Source: Candidatus Bathyarchaeota archaeon (GTDB taxonomy: Archaea > Thermoproteota > Bathyarchaeia > TCS64). Taken from it: 5,464 bases of DNA. The notes beneath the pieces are model-generated. The model was not told where the DNA came from. It did no database searches and was given only the letters and a program-made list of their open reading frames with translations. Each line of letters begins with the position of its first letter. Position 1 is the stretch's first letter. The position numbers and the translations under genes are program-made. Positions 5,345-5,464 of this stretch are shown in pieces. Where the stretch lies: contig JAUVYU010000068.1 in assembly GCA_030602935.1 (NCBI GenBank), positions 1-5,464 of the forward strand. The letters are read 5' to 3'.

Positions 5345-5464
5345 ATGAAGAAAGGCCTAAGCGAGACCTGCAACAGGTTCTTCACAGTCCTCGGAAATCC
5401 AACGAGGCTAGCCACACTGGAGACTCTTCTAGACGGTCCTAAGAACGTAACCCAGATAGCGGAG
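5345..5464 (+). CDS. ArsR-type winged-helix transcription regulator (N-terminal 40 residues)
   Basis: Only the first 40 codons are in the window and the frame is open to its end. The stretch FFTVLGNPTRLATLETLLDG (12-31) is the typical first helix pair of ArsR-type winged-helix regulators ('LGNPTRLxIL..L'), and NVTQIAE (34-40) begins the helix-turn-helix. These proteins bind palindromic operators as dimers, often repressing their own gene. The effector cannot be read: the CxC metal-binding region of the alpha-3 helix, if present, lies beyond the window. Cys8 is the only cysteine seen. Many archaeal members lack metal ligands and respond to other cues. The start is supported by GGTG 6 nt upstream, and transcription by the TATA box at 5288. 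Confidence 0.85.
   Translation, partial: MKKGLSETCNRFFTVLGNPTRLATLETLLDGPKNVTQIAE

Overview
The window looks like archaeal chromosomal DNA. The evidence is a BRE/TATA-type promoter (clearest at 5281-5296), an archaeal-type Shine-Dalgarno GGTG before the last gene, heavy AGG/AGA arginine use, T-rich intergenic ends, and a stand-alone LigD-type 3'-phosphoesterase, a form known from archaea such as Korarchaeum and Methanosarcina. I cannot fix the phylum. A Bathyarchaeia-like or Asgard-like uncultured lineage is only a guess.

Layout. The left part (1-2308) is on the minus strand and holds a two-gene operon. tldD is complete, with the HExxxH metalloprotease motif and a C-terminal cysteine ligand. 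It is followed after 2 nt by tldE/pmbA, which is cut by the window edge. A divergent promoter region (about 2309-2531) separates this operon from the plus-strand genes. First on the plus strand is a full-length homologue of EutA, the ATPase that reactivates B12-dependent ethanolamine ammonia-lyase. Its stop codon overlaps the start of a Nudix hydrolase of the CoA-diphosphatase (NudL) type (3971-4585). After a 136-nt gap comes a compact 134-aa 3'-phosphoesterase (4722-5126) with all the expected catalytic residues. An AT-rich region (5127-5344) then carries a clear promoter and a dense cluster of palindromes before the first 40 codons of an ArsR-type regulator (5345-5464).

Functional reading. 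TldD and TldE form a heterodimeric peptidase. EutA plus the Nudix protein look translationally coupled and may be a cofactor-maintenance pair (cobalamin exchange and nucleotide-cofactor clean-up), but no ethanolamine ammonia-lyase gene is visible here. The phosphoesterase is a DNA-end repair enzyme with its own apparent ribosome binding site. The ArsR gene is probably autoregulated through the palindromes next to its TATA box. Most of the content is recognisable families. The parts most worth a second look are the orphan EutA-Nudix pair, a T8 tract at their junction, and the layered operator in front of the ArsR gene.
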